Source: Onchidella celtica (lineage: Eukaryota > Mollusca > Gastropoda > Systellommatophora > Onchidiidae). From it: DNA of 64,000 bases. This document shows, in pieces, positions 46,063 to 58,429 of this stretch. The notes beneath the pieces are model-generated. The model had not been told where the DNA came from. It worked only from the letters and a program-made list of their open reading frames with translations, and searched no databases. Position 1 is the stretch's first letter. Every line of letters starts with the position of its first letter. Where the stretch lies: positions 40,057,438-40,121,437 of the forward strand of contig OZ007574.1 in assembly GCA_963931925.1 (NCBI GenBank), given 5' to 3'. The translations under genes and the position numbers were made by a program.

Positions 46063-47580
46063 ATGAACTTGATGTGGCCGGGGGTTCTAGAAGATGTCAT
46101 GAATTTGATGTGGCCGGGGGTTCTAGAAGATGTCATGAACTTGATGTGGCCGGGGGTTCTAGAAGATGTCATGAATTTGATGTGGCCGGGGGTTCTAGAA
46201 GATGTCATGAACTTGATGTGGCCGGGGGTTCTAGAAGATGTCATGAATTTGATGTGGCCGGGGGTTCTAGAAGATGTCAAGAATTTGATGTGGCCGGGGG
46301 TTCTAGAAGATGTCAAGAATTTGATGTGGCCGGGGGTTCTAGAAGATGTCATGAATTTGATGTGGCCGGGGGTTCTAGAAGATGTCAAGAATTTGATGTG
46401 GCCGGGGGTTCTAGAAGATGTCATGAATTTGATGTGGCCGGGGGTTCTAGAAGATGTCATGAATTTGATGTGGCCGGGGGTTCTAGAAGATGTCAAGAAT
46501 TTGATGTGGCCGGGGGTTCTAGAAGATGTCATGAATTTGATGTGGCCGGGGGTTCTAGAAGATGTCATGAACTTGATGTGGCCGGGGGTTCTAGAAGATG
46601 TCATGAACTTGGTGTGGCCGGGGGTTCTAGAAGATGTCATGAACTTGGTGTGGCCGGGGGTTCTAGAAGATGTCATGAACTTGGTGTGGCCGGGGGTTCT
46701 AGAAGATGTCATGAACTTGATGTGGCCGGGGGTTCTAGAAGATGTCATGAACTTGATGTGGCCGGGGGTTCTAGAAGATGTCATGAACTTGATGTGGCCG
46801 GGGGTTCTAGAAGATGTCATGAACTTGATGTGGCCGGGGGTTCTAGAAGATGTCATGAACTTGATGTGGCCGGGGGTTCTAGAAGATGTCATGAACTTGA
46901 TGTGGCCGGGGGTTCTAGAAGATGTCATGAACTTGATGTGGCCGGGGGTTCTAGAAGATGTCATGAATTTGATGTGGCCGGGGGTTCTAGAAGATGTCAT
47001 GAACTTGATGTGGCCGGGGGTTCTAGAAGATGTCATGAATTTGATGTGGCCGGGGGTTCTAGAAGATGTCATGAACTTGATGTGGCCGGGGGTTCTAGAA
47101 GACGTCATGAATTTGATGTGGCCGGGGGTTCTAGAAGATGTCATGAACTTGATGTGGCCGGGGGTTCTAGAAGATGTCATGAATTTGATGTGGCCGGGGG
47201 TTCTAGAAGATGTCATGAACTTGATGTGGCCGGGGGTTCTAGAAGATGTCATGAACTTGATGTGGCCGGGGGTTCTAGAAGATGTCATGAACTCGGTGTG
47301 GCCGGGGGTTCTAGAAGATGTCATGAACTTGATGTGGCCGGGGGTTCTAGAAGATGTCATGAACTTGATGTGGCTGGGGGTTCTAGAAGATGTCATGAAC
47401 TCGGTGTGGCCGGGGGTTCTAGAAGATGTCATGAACTTGATGTGGCCGGGGGTTCTAGAAGATGTCATGAACTTGATGTGGCCGGGGGTTCTAGAAGATG
47501 TCAGGAAGTTAAAGACCGAAACATCTAATGGAAGAATCCACTCTTCCTGTGAAGATCGTCATCTGCCTCGCTCCACCTGA
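45955..47580 (+). CDS. Open frame through the minisatellite, coding status doubtful
   Basis: The 541-codon frame begins with a Lys/Arg-rich leader (MKTRAQKTRNQAVRV), then 40 dodecapeptides MNLMWPGVLEDV, then a short tail ending HLPRST. No homologue is recognised, and no splice sites or promoter are evident. The strict 36-bp length and the absence of any stop would fit selection for coding. They also fit recent amplification, and two other long frames through the array are open too. Confidence 0.12.
   Translation: MKTRAQKTRNQAVRVQIKKRPGDEKKKKVDDEHRESMNLMWPGVLEDVMNLMWPGVLEDVMNLMWPGVLEDVMNLMWPGVLEDVMNLMWPGVLEDVMNLMWPGVLEDVKNLMWPGVLEDVKNLMWPGVLEDVMNLMWPGVLEDVKNLMWPGVLEDVMNLMWPGVLEDVMNLMWPGVLEDVKNLMWPGVLEDVMNLMWPGVLEDVMNLMWPGVLEDVMNLVWPGVLEDVMNLVWPGVLEDVMNLVWPGVLEDVMNLMWPGVLEDVMNLMWPGVLEDVMNLMWPGVLEDVMNLMWPGVLEDVMNLMWPGVLEDVMNLMWPGVLEDVMNLMWPGVLEDVMNLMWPGVLEDVMNLMWPGVLEDVMNLMWPGVLEDVMNLMWPGVLEDVMNLMWPGVLEDVMNLMWPGVLEDVMNLMWPGVLEDVMNLMWPGVLEDVMNLMWPGVLEDVMNSVWPGVLEDVMNLMWPGVLEDVMNLMWLGVLEDVMNSVWPGVLEDVMNLMWPGVLEDVMNLMWPGVLEDVRKLKTETSNGRIHSSCEDRHLPRST
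46063..47502. repeat. Minisatellite, 40 exact-length copies of a 36-bp unit
   Basis: The unit starts atgaacttgatgtggccggg and continues ggttctagaagatgtc. Exactly 40 units occur with no insertion or deletion. Variants are few: aac/aat alternates (often every second unit), ATG to AAG in units 7, 8, 10 and 13, ATG to GTG in units 16-18, and a three-unit block (TCG-GTG type) repeated at units 35 and 38. Since 36 is divisible by three, long frames are open on both strands. One plus-strand frame (45955-47580, 541 codons) encodes MNLMWPGVLEDV forty times. I favour a young satellite over a gene. Each unit contains TTCTAGAA. Confidence 0.9.
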
Positions 47581-48830
47581 GGAGTTTCTTACCACCGTTT
47601 TGTTCTGGAACAGGTGTGAAATGGTGACGATAGCTGGACCTTTTGCGAATTTTGTGTAACTTTCAGAATATGGACTGCAACATACCGGAATAAAAGTACC
47701 AAGCAAATGTGCGTATCCAGAACAATAACTGACCCCAAATAATACTTAAATTGAAGAAATAACAGAGCTAGCAAATCATAATTCAGCTAGAAGTACCACA
47801 TTTTTACAGATCTGTCTCTGTGTTTTTTTTTTGTTTTTTTTTTTCATAACAGCTCATAACATCTTCCCTGATATTCTCCAGTAGTGGTCCCTTGCCAAAA
47901 GGTTTTTTAAATTGTCTTTTAAAAAAAAAAATGTATATTTCAAAGCTTACATGAAAAGAATCTTACGATTCATATCTTCATGGGGCTATTGTTAGATAGA
48001 TATCAAGGTGTCAAAAATTTTAGAACAGCCATGTTCCTTGTGCAAGACCATTTTAGCCTAAAACTCTTAATGCTATCCACAATATAACTTTTGCCAAGAA
48101 CATGTTTAATTTAAGACCTCCTTTTAGCACGACTATGATTTAAAGGAAACTCACGTCATATTCACCCAGAATTTTTACTTTCTCTCGGATCTGTCAAATC
48201 CTGTCGCAGAACGTCATCGATTAAGAAAACAACAACACTTAAAAACACACAAACGAACATCAAAATGAATGAAATAAAAGAGAACAAGAATGGACTAATA
48301 AGACATTTTCTTCAGAACAAGAACTGATAAGAAATGATAAGTTTGGAACAGACAGACCACCCACTTTCACTCAATTCCTGGGCTCCAGTGTACAACCATA
48401 CCGTTCCATTTTCTCTGATGTTTAAAGCTTACACACCACGTCATAACCCTGTAATATATTGTAATCCTTTCAGAAGAACCAAGATTGCTAAACAGAAAAA
48501 GAAAGCTCGTGGAAGTTTTTTTTCTTCTTCTTCTTCTTTAAACCACTCGACGTATACCAGATGAAGAAATGCCAGTTTTAAATATTTGCGCAATCTTTTC
48601 CAGCGCCGGGCTTTGTATCAATTCTGAAATGGTCCCATCAGCGATAGCTTAGGTTTTCAAAAGCTTTTAACTTGATGTGTATGAGGAAATTCCCCCTATA
48701 TCCCGAAGGTCTATTATAGCAAAGCCTGCAGTGCGCTGGGAATCAGAAGCAAGTGTGGCAAATTAGCTAACCCATAAACAGAGAATACGTTTTGAATTCA
48801 GATGTAGATAAACCTGGCCAGGTGTTTGAT
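47503..48830. other. No gene seen; right flank of the minisatellite
   Basis: Unique-looking sequence with T and A runs at 47821-47844 and 47921-47931; no frame is supported. Confidence 0.4.
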
Positions 48831-48838
48831 GGTTTCAT

Positions 48839-49058
48839 CCGAGACACAGAATACCGAGACGGACCATTCCTTCTTTCACGATATGTCCACAACTTGCGCG
48901 CGTATAAACACGGTGAGTACTACTCACAGAATTCTGTGTTACTAGTCTTTTTCGTTCAATTATGAAGGGGTGTGATGCGAATTGTTGCATTGTTGGCATG
49001 GATGATACGCGCGCAAGTCGATGGACGGAATTGAACTATCTCGGTATCCTATGGTCCC
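48839..49058. mobile_element. 220-bp MITE, copy B (inverted relative to copy A)
   Basis: Read in reverse complement this segment follows copy A at 26812-27041 along its whole length, including the ACTTGCGCGCG subterminal stretch and the central AATTCGCA region. It has its own 8-bp flanking duplication, ggtttcat, at 48831-48838 and 49059-49066. The two copies are therefore independent insertions of one family. The right terminal repeat is degraded. Confidence 0.7.
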
Positions 49059-49507
49059 GGTTTCATACTTACGCAAAATATTTTGTGAATTCAAGCATAC
49101 AGTAAGAATAAACACAACTTTTCAAACAAAACAAACCTTATCAACAACAACAAAAAGAATTATAATAATAAAGAAAGGTCTCTATTTCTCTTTAGCCGCA
49201 GTATCTGTGAATCTAGGAAACAACAACATTAATCACACGTTTTTAAACAAAGAAACATACCAAAAAAAAATAAAAACTACAAAACGAAAGAGAAAAGTCT
49301 TTATTTCTGTTCAAAAGTAGTACTTTACCCGCCCGCTCCCGCTCCCTCCCAAATGCTACTATTTGTGAATCCAGATATACTGCAATAGTAATCACAATGT
49401 ATTCAAAAAAACAACAAAAAAAGGAAACCTTACCACAGAAAGATTGTCCTCATACAATAAATATATTTTTGGTAAAGAACAGAAAGCTTGCAAAAATAAA
49501 AACAAAA

Positions 49508-49509
49508 AT

Positions 49510-49556
<47 letters not shown>

Positions 49557-49557
49557 C
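49508..49557. repeat. (ACA)n microsatellite
   Basis: About 16 perfect trinucleotide copies. Confidence 0.95.
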
Positions 49558-50219
49558 TGAACAAGTTACATAATGAATCATAGCACCTAAAGATGGTTAT
49601 TATTTTGTCAGTTACGTATTATAAAGCATGTTAGTAGACTGCTAGGCGTAGCAAGGCTTTTTGTATATGGCTCAAGAAACTTGCAAAAAAAAAAAAAAAC
49701 GGATACAAAAAAAAAACAAAACAAGACCGAATACAAAAAAAAAAGGGGGGGGGGGAGGGGAGATACAATCCCAAAAAACCAAAACACAATCTACATAATA
49801 AATGGTATATATAAAAAAAAGGTTAACTTCAAAAAACCCATGGCGTCTGAACCAGTCACCAGATGAAATTATAAGCCAGGGATATTTATAAATTCATTCT
49901 CCCTCTTCAAAGAGTTATACCAACCCATTTCATTTCAATCAAAGATCCCTGGGACTTGAAGAGTTTACATTTGCAGGTTACACCCAAAAGGAGGTAAGAG
50001 GAGGGGGGAGGGGAGGGGAGGTAATAAAGAGCAAAAAAAAAAAAAAAACACCCCAAGATGTTCTCCCCTGGTCGTTAAGAGTCTCTGTGTTTATCATTAA
50101 GTTTTGATTCAAACCGGCGTCTAAGCCCCCCCCCCCTCCCCCCCCCCCCCAACTTGCACCCATGAAAAAACAAAGAAAAAGAAGAGAAAAAAAATCGACG
50201 ATGATACGGATCTAAAAAT

Positions 50220-51700
50220 GATAAACGGTGTTGTTTACATTAGATCCCATGTGAACAGGAAACAATTAGCCTCAGAGCATAACTATTGTTTACTTCTTCA
50301 GACGCCACTTGGGCGAGCGCTGAAACCATTTGTATTTTTATAAGGAGGAATACGTGAGTTTATAATTATTCTGGGATATTTCCACGCCGCGCGCCGTTTA
50401 GCTGCAAAGCTTTCCTGCGCCAGATGGCTTGCCGTTATCCGAAGGCGCTGTCGTTTATCCGCCAGTTCTGTGTCTGCGGATCGTGTCGCTTATAAATGTA
50501 TATTTCTTTTAATGCATAGCTTGTTCCATCCAGAGAAATGAGTCATTTTTAACGTAACCGTAAAGTTGAAAACAGCATTTTTTACTTTGTTAAAATCTCT
50601 TGCTTCAAGGGGAATCAATGGGTCATGTGGCCAGAATGGGCTTTGTTACCACAATAACTTTTTGAGAAAGTGCAAGGGCTAGAACTAGAATCCGATTACG
50701 GTTTGAGGAATTGGCCATAACAACCTTCTCTTTGGCGACACGACCACAATAACTTTTGGGAAATTGGCCACAAATGTCCAACTGTGAGTATTTTGGCAAT
50801 ACGGCTTTTCTTCCTTTTATACATCACGTTTTTCCCTCCAGAGAAACGAGTGGGTTGTCCTGAATAAAGTCCTACAGCTGAGCTCTTCTTACTTTCCTTT
50901 TTGTTTTCCTGGTGTGCTTCCTGAGGTTTCCGGCCATGCCCGGGATAAACTTGCTTCCCCCCCCCCCCTTTCCACCCCCCTCCCGCCCGCCCCAACTCCT
51001 CTTCCTCTTCCAGTCTCTTTCTCTCCCTCGGATAGATTCTATAAAGCCAGATCTGCCCATATTTCCTTACACTTACATTTTAATTTATGGCAAGGGGAAA
51101 ACTGGCCCAAATTGAACATGTGCAAAATGCAATCTTTCGTGCACATTAGTGTCTTTAATTTTAATTCAGATATGGACCACTGGAAACATATAATTTTGAG
51201 ACAAACAAATAATTTTCTAAAAATTCGTAGGCAATACCTGGTCACGCCAGACTTTTCAAGGAATCATCTTCAAACTATATAAAAACCGTCTTGAAAATCT
51301 CGAGAGAATTGGTGCAGAAAATAATGAGACGTCCGTGCACGTCACCAGTTTGCAGCTGTTTTTTTTTTCTTTATTATATTAGATGATATTAAATTTGCAT
51401 TGTCAGCGCCCGTGTCTTTGAACGTGTCACACACACACAGCTCCCTCCCAGGTCGTACCACAAGTAAAAATGTCCCGTCTCAAACACCTTAAAAATGCAG
51501 ATTTACAGTTGCATTCCTCTGGGACTGAAATTTCATTTGGCTGTGCATGATCAAAACAGAATTATTAAAGTTAATTTCATCAATAACAGAGTGCTGTGGT
51601 CTTTTTGGTTAATGTTCCAATCTCCATTTGATTTTCCTCGGATATACGTGTGCCCGTTTTTAACTGCGATTATTTGATACATTAGAGGATAATTTTGTGA
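50220..51700. promoter_or_regulatory. Complex stretches, candidate regulatory DNA
   Basis: The parts 50220-50620 and 51370-51690 are free of simple repeats and contain motif-dense sequence: octamer-like atttgcat at 51392 and GCGC-rich blocks near 50390. A poly-C stretch divides them at 50957-50967. The function is inferred from texture. Confidence 0.25.
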
Positions 51701-52079
51701 TGTTTGGATTTCTGTCAACATGATTGAAATGAAATTTCATGATTTGATAATGTGTTTGGTGATTGTTGTGTCTGGCAACGTCCAGATAATGTTGTTTGTC
51801 TCACTTGTGGTGGGGAGGTATGCGTCACTGGTAATGATGTCAATGTCAACCAAAATATAAAGTCTTAATGGAAGTGTTTCGGTTGGGGCAGTTTCCAAGA
51901 GAGACCGAAAAGAGAAAACATAGCTGGAAAGAAATCTATTCTCATTCGGCTTCACTTGGAAAATGTCTCTACCGAAGCAGTTCCAATCACACTTAAATGT
52001 AGAAAAAAATGATGGTGGTAATGATAATATTGCTACTACTAACAGTGATGATGATTGTAAAGCCATCAATCCAACCATC

Positions 52080-52275
52080 TAAGTAAGTAAGCTGGCAAGC
52101 AAGCAAGCAAAAAAAGTAAGCAAGGCAAAGAAGTAAGCAGTCAACCAACCAATTATCCAACCAATCAATCAACCAATCAAACAACCAAGCAAATAACCAA
52201 TCACCAACCAACCAACCAGCCAGCCAACCACTCGTCTATCCATCCATCCAACCAACCAACCAACCAATTAACCAA
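52080..52275. repeat. (AAGC)n and (CCAA)n tetranucleotide tract
   Basis: It starts as aagcaagcaagc and continues as ccaaccaaccaatcaa. A short palindrome, catatgtttcggtccacgaa followed by acatatg, follows at 52279-52305. Confidence 0.9.
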
Positions 52276-53498
52276 TCAACATATGTTTCGGTCCACGAAA
52301 CATATGTTGATACCTTATGTTTAAAGGTGATTTGAGTATGTTTAATCGGATAACTTAAAATTCTGGGTTGAAAAGTATCTCGCTCAACTGTAGAAAGCAA
52401 GCCATCATGTGACATCATTCGACACCTCAAGCTAATTATATTTCCACCCATACATTTTTGTGAAAATTATAGGTTGTCTTACATTCATTAGCTTATTATT
52501 GCTGCATTCTCTGAGCTTATTCAAATATTATACTTCAGTCAAACTTTCCTTCCTGTCGATCTGTTTGTATACATATTGTTTTATAAAGGTAGCACAAAAT
52601 ATATAGACATTTTAAAATCCTGTCCATGGTGAAACAGTTCTTGTTCAGCATAATGAATATATACTTCCATAAAGATAACCGTTCATTTATACGAAAGACA
52701 ACCCTTTGGTTAGTCATTAAATTATATTCCCAGCACTTCCCCAACACCTATCATGAAACAGGGCTTTGGTGTCATCATACCATAATGTTTTTGCTTTCTA
52801 AAACATAATTTTTACTAATACCGTTAACAGGTGTAAGCTATGATTAACCAATTAAAACTTATTTTCCCTTTTCATTGAGAGTTTGGGCTCGTATCATTCT
52901 ATTCAGGCAATATTACCCACCTTCCAACCGTAGGTCATGCCCTTATAACCGAATTTGCTTTTAACCGGGCCACGCAATATTTCTGAAATATTTCCGTCAG
53001 TTTAATTCAAGAGAATTTCAAAGGATATCCAGCCCACCCTTTCATACAGGTGTTCCCTTGCTTGCTTTGCCCACGCACAAACACACGCGCAAGGATATAC
53101 TAACCGTTTTAATAGATGTCATGTCTGTATGGTCATATGTTACTGCTCACTTGCGGGTGGCCTGCTCAAAGGGGAATAATCACTGGGGTTCTTCTTCAGG
53201 GATTGCGCCCCCTTTTTTATCAAAATTTTCCTTCGGTGAGGTAAGTTGGGAATAGGCGTTGATAGCCAGCTCAGGGGTCGTTTGTTGATGAAGGTATGAA
53301 TTAGTGTGCAAGGGTTTGTTTGCGGGGGGTAGGGGATTCTTACGTTTAATTAAATATAAACTATGAATTGTTTCATTGAAGTACTGATCTTGGAAGTTTA
53401 AACTTCTGGAAATGATACGGGTAAAGTTAAGCTGTTTGTCTATTGGTTTGTCTGTTTGGTATGGCTATGCTTTTTGTATTACTCTTTTGTGGATCTAT

Positions 53499-53499
<1 letters not shown>

Positions 53500-53537
<38 letters not shown>

Positions 53538-53819
53538 CTGTATCTCTTTCTCTCTCTCACTCTGTGGGTTTCTCCACCTGTCTGTCTGTCTCTTTATCTG
53601 TCTGTCTCTATCTCTCTCTATATTATATATTGCACACACATGCTCTCTCTCTCTCTCTCTCTCTTTCACTGTCTGCGTGTCTCTTCCTCACGCTCTCGCT
53701 CGTATTCTCTGTCTGTCTGCCTGTCTGTCTCTCCCGCACTCTCCCTCCTCTCCCCCTCTCTCTCCACTTCCAATCTGTCTCTCTCACACATACGCATTCT
53801 GTGTGTGTGTGTGTGTGTG

Positions 53820-53852
<33 letters not shown>

Positions 53853-53900
53853 CTCTCTTGCTCTTACTCTCTGTCTATTTGTCTGTCTGTCTTCCTCCCT
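53500..53900. repeat. (CT)n, (CTGT)n and (GT)n low-complexity block
   Basis: About 400 bases of pyrimidine repeats with a GT run at 53802-53820. All long frames here are compositional artefacts. Confidence 0.95.
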
Positions 53901-54599
53901 TACCTAGGAGACATCATAAACCAGACCGAACACCTCATTTCATCACATACATCAAACAAATAAATTTTTAATATGTAACTTTATATGTATGGAACAAGCA
54001 ATGGTTTCAGCCGTGAAAGCATGCATTATTATACTACACACATAACGAAAATTTAATGCTTCCCTCATCCATCAAGTTGAAAGGAAAGAAATAAATAAAG
54101 AAATAACTGCAATCATTTCTTGCAAGTCAACTTCCCTGACTTTTTTCTTTTGTATGTGTGTCTACGCCCCTGAGTTTATTGTTTATATACAACGTTCATT
54201 TTTAAGAAAGGGAAATCTTTCCCAGACAGAGGCGTAGATGATATCAGATTTCATAAATTTCAATGTGAGACCCTTTTCTACTGGATCCAGGGAGTATATC
54301 TGACTGACAAATGCGTGAAGGAAAAGAAAGGGTGGGGAAAGAGGAAAAAACAGCGGGGAATTTCCAAAACGTAAGCTCATTTTTCTTTTAAGACCGTAAA
54401 ACTCACGACCTCAGCCGACATATTAGTTTATTGTTGATATTGTTGTGAAGGAGACATCCCATATGCCATACGGGGAAAATCCCAGCCAGTGTATGTGTGT
54501 AGATAGTCTGTGGATGTTATGTTTGGGCGTGTAAAAGAACTAAATAATTACATTTGTGTTCTTATGTGGAAATGTAATTGTGAGCTTTTCTACGATTTC

Positions 54600-54770
54600 T
54601 AGATCTGTCTGTCCATCTATCCATCCATCCATTAATTGACCCATCCATCCATCCATCGCTCCATCTATCAGTCTGTCTGTCTGTCTGCCTGCTTACCTGT
54701 CTGCCTGTCTGTCTGTCTGCCTATCTGCTTATCTTTGAGTTTGTAGAATTGTCTGTCTGTATGTCTGATA
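54600..54770. repeat. (CCAT)n and (CTGT)n tetranucleotide tract
   Basis: Imperfect tetranucleotide repeats. Confidence 0.9.
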
Positions 54771-56961
54771 CTGTAACTGTGACAAGAACACAAAGAAATA
54801 ATGTCGCTGTCTATGTGTTCATTTTTCACTACTATTTCTGTCTTAACAGAACATTTTGTTCTATTTGTTCTGTACTCCAATGTTCATAATAAAGCTAACT
54901 AATGCCATGGCTCAAACTCTCCGGTCTGCATTATAACACACGCAATATTTCCTTGGTTAATATAACCAGAAAGAACGTCCGACAAATGCATCAATTTGAT
55001 GTTAAATGATAAAGCAGCACTGTGAAAATGAAGTGTCAGAACCTCCACTAACTGACAGATATGGATGGTCCGGGAAATGGATATCCATATAATCATATGC
55101 CTTCTCCTGCCCTCCCCTACGTATCCATTATTTTCTGTCTTTTTTTTTTTTTCCTTCTCTCTTCCTGTACTTCACTGACTTAGTTATTTAATATAACAAA
55201 TATAATTGATTGCTTTATATTTATTCATATATTCATTTGCCTATTCATCAATCTGTACGTTTATATGTTTGCCTTTTTTTTCGTTCGTTTTTTTTTTGCC
55301 GTGTGCCTGCAGAAGATCCCAGAGGTCTAAAATCTGTGTCTTTCCAATGTATTTTGATGTTCTTCATTTAGCATTATCATACCCGTCCTCCGCCCACGTC
55401 CAGTAGGGCTCTGAAAATACAAAGTTTTTTTGCTGTTGTTTGCCCTATTTCAACCTGGCGCCTATCTGTGTTCAAGAAATAGTTAACATATTGTTTTTCT
55501 GCCTGGTGCTTCTTGGGTCAGCAACGAACTTCTCTCTCTCTTCCTCTCCATCAAAATGACATTTACATCACACAGTGTTATAGCATTAAAATCTCTGCAG
55601 GTCTTAGATTAGTGGATAAGCGATGAATATGTATTATTTCTACACAGCTAGTGGTGCGAATCATACACAGAAGTGCTGATTATTATGGCACACAGTCACC
55701 ATAATATCTTCGCTTTATTCGATCTCCACTTTTTGAGAAATTGAGCCAAAGCCAAATTGGTTTGGTGACAGGAACCAGAATCTTAGCACATTAGGCATTC
55801 CCATAACTGTTCCTCTCCCCACTCCAAAATTCGCTCCAGGGTTTTCCTACTTATGGTCCCAGTTTCCAGTTGGTTCCATATTTGTCAATCTCAGGCCATA
55901 ATATTATGGCAAACCAAAGTGTATTTCATCATTTTTATGAACATCGTGGAGGTTTCTCACCTCTCGGGTTTCCACGATTTCCGAGTGTTAAAAAGTTGGT
56001 CTAACAAATTGCTAAAACCGAGTTCACGCAGTTTATGACTGATCCCCCCCCCCCGCCCCCAACCCCAACACCCACCCCCGATTCCAAATATCGAAATCAT
56101 TGCAGAGTAAACTGGAAATTTTAATTTCCACTCTGAGACCCGTGAGAACAACAAAAAACTAGAAAAAAAAACAGAACGATTTCGTATTGCACTCTGAGCC
56201 TCATGCAGTTGACGTGTGGATGTAAACATCTTCATTTCTTTAGCAGTTCTCTGTTCTCTGAGACAAGAGAAAGGGAGGTCTGTCTAGTAGACCCATCAAC
56301 CCTAAACATTGGCGTTCAGAAACTGTCTCATGGCTTTCAGTCATAGAAAACCCAGGGGGGAGATATTTAATTACTGTGAAACTTCAGGAAATTTGTTGTG
56401 CTGTGCTCAGGAAATCGAATTTCCGGTTGACTGTTTTCTTCGTAACATTTTTACAGTAAAGCAAAACTTTCTTTCTTGCTTTCGTTTTTTTTAAATTTTA
56501 AATTAATACTGGAAGTGGTGGGGGTAGGAGGGGGGAGGGAGAAATCACATATTTGTAACCTTCGCGAAATAACAGTAATTTAATTTCCAATTGCACCCAA
56601 ATCCACTCTGGGATTTTTGGTGTTCAGTTTGTTTATTTTGTTTTTCCCAAGTTGACAGTGTACAATTTAATACCCGCGATCACCAACAATGATTAGCAAG
56701 ATTAAATCATAGTCCCCCCCCCCCCCCACCCCACCTCCACCTTCTCTTACCAATCTGTATTTCAGATTCATCGGTTATGAAAAAAACAACAACAATTCAG
56801 GAAAGAAAAACAACAAAACAACGACCTTTGTTTCCATTAATGACAGACTCGAAGAAAGAAAATATTTATCCTTGTAATTTTTTTTTCCCCTTCTTCCACT
56901 TGTGTGTTTGCAGCAAACAAATAGATTTACATTTACACTGCACTTGACTCCTGGGTTCACA

Positions 56962-56996
<35 letters not shown>

Positions 56997-57270
56997 CCGT
57001 TCCCCCCCCCCCCCCCCAGTGGAAAAGTTGTATGTATTTACCACTGGTGTTGTTTTAGTGTTGCGTCTTCGGGAACGTTCTTGACGTTTCTCACACTGAG
57101 CTGGGCAGAACTATTTTGGCAGAACTTCTTGACCCACAGTTCACTGAGCCATGACTTCTTTGCCTCGATTTTGTGGATTACAAAGTTATGTTCTCTGTCT
57201 TTATTAGAGGAAGTTCTCTGCCCTTGGCATTTACACCTCACTTTTCTTCTTTTTATTTTCTTCTTGTGGT
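54771..57270. other. No gene seen
   Basis: Intergenic DNA with poly-C runs at 56046-56054, 56706-56717 and 57003-57016 and a (GA)n run at 56967-56993. No supported frame. Confidence 0.4.
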
Positions 57271-57306
57271 CGGGGATTCTTTTTTTTTTGTTGTTGTTTT
57301 TTTTTT

Positions 57307-57576
57307 AGAATTTTGCCCGGGCAGCGGCCTGTTCGGCCTGCTGTTTTCGATTTCCAACTGCCAATGCATCTTTAACGTGCGCAACGTGCACACGGGCCCT
57401 CCGAATTTTTCGTCATTACCCGAAAAGACTAGGTGCTCGATCCTACCTACAATAGGATTAGGGACAGGAAAATATGAGAAAATTCCCAAACTTCCAACAT
57501 GCCTGCACCCACCGGGATTTGAACCCGGTACCCTGGGTATGAGAGGCGAGCACCTTGCCTCTAGACCACCGTGTCC
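57307..57576 (-). mobile_element. tRNA-derived SINE, copy 1
   Basis: On the minus strand it begins with a tRNA-like head (57576 to about 57510) containing an A box (gtggtctagagg) and a good B box, GGTTCAAATCC, at 57515-57525. An unrelated body of about 200 bases follows, ending gcccgggcaaaatt and an A-rich tail at 57271-57306. It is nearly identical in layout to the copy at 60750. It is transcribed by RNA polymerase III if active (family knowledge). Confidence 0.75.
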
Positions 57577-57753
57577 TAAGCGGGGCCGGGGACCTCATTC
57601 ACTAATGAGTCTGAAACAAGCCCATCTCGCTCAGAAGTTAAAGTCTTGAGTAAAAAACGATACAAAACTTGCCTAACGCAATTACTGACCTTAATAACTG
57701 TTTCAGTATCTACACAGCCTATATTCCACTTTTATATAATCCTTTACATATCT

Positions 57754-57756
<3 letters not shown>

Positions 57757-57820
<64 letters not shown>
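57757..57820. repeat. (GA)n microsatellite
   Basis: A pure GA run of about 30 repeats. Confidence 0.95.
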
Positions 57821-57821
<1 letters not shown>

Positions 57822-58429
57822 TAAATTAAACTGTTCGTAATCATAATTGAAAGACGTGCATACATTCCCCCAGTCCCCCTCACGTCCCTCGCGCACCTTC
57901 CATACACTGAGATACCCCCCCCCCCTCAACCACCACCACCACTACCACCACACCCCTCCCAGCGTCCTTATTTTACGGATTTCTTACGTGTTTTATGCTA
58001 AACACTAAAGTGGGTGGAGGCGGCCCAGAAATAAAACAACAACAACAGCTGCAACAAAAATGCAGTCTCTAAACTCAAGCTCTTTGCCCGAAACCCTTAT
58101 AACGAGTCTCTCTGATCACTCATATACTTTATGAAATGGCACGGTCGTACTAAAAACCTTGACTCTTCTTGCAGTAGTGTAACGGTATTTTCCGAAACAA
58201 TACGAAATGGGATTGCTGCTGTTGTGTAGGGCAGGAAACAACGAAGAAAATTTCAATGGGAAAAACAAAAAAAGAAAATTTGATTAAAACTGAAAAAAAA
58301 ACAAAAACGGGGGGGGGGGGGGTGGTGGAGGGGGGAGATGGGACGGGTGGGGCCAAGCCTCGCCTATCACGGAATGACAATCCATAGCCCCCCCCCCCCC
58401 CCCAACAATCGTTGTTTTCATGGGTCGGA

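Noticed and set aside
45999..47468. 489-codon minus-strand frame and a second plus-strand frame (AGGSRRCHEFDV repeats)
   Set aside because: They are open only because the 36-bp unit has no stop in these frames. At most one frame could be coding and none has independent support.
46063..47502. CRISPR array
   Set aside because: The repeats are contiguous without unique spacers, and the DNA is eukaryotic.
53412..53971. Ser/Leu-rich frames up to 183 codons
   Set aside because: They lie in CT/GT simple repeat, with all three frames open and no sensible composition.
57510..57576. A true tRNA gene
   Set aside because: The A and B boxes are present, but the sequence is the head of a SINE repeated at 60950-61016, with a SINE body and an A tail. 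I could not fold a convincing acceptor stem.
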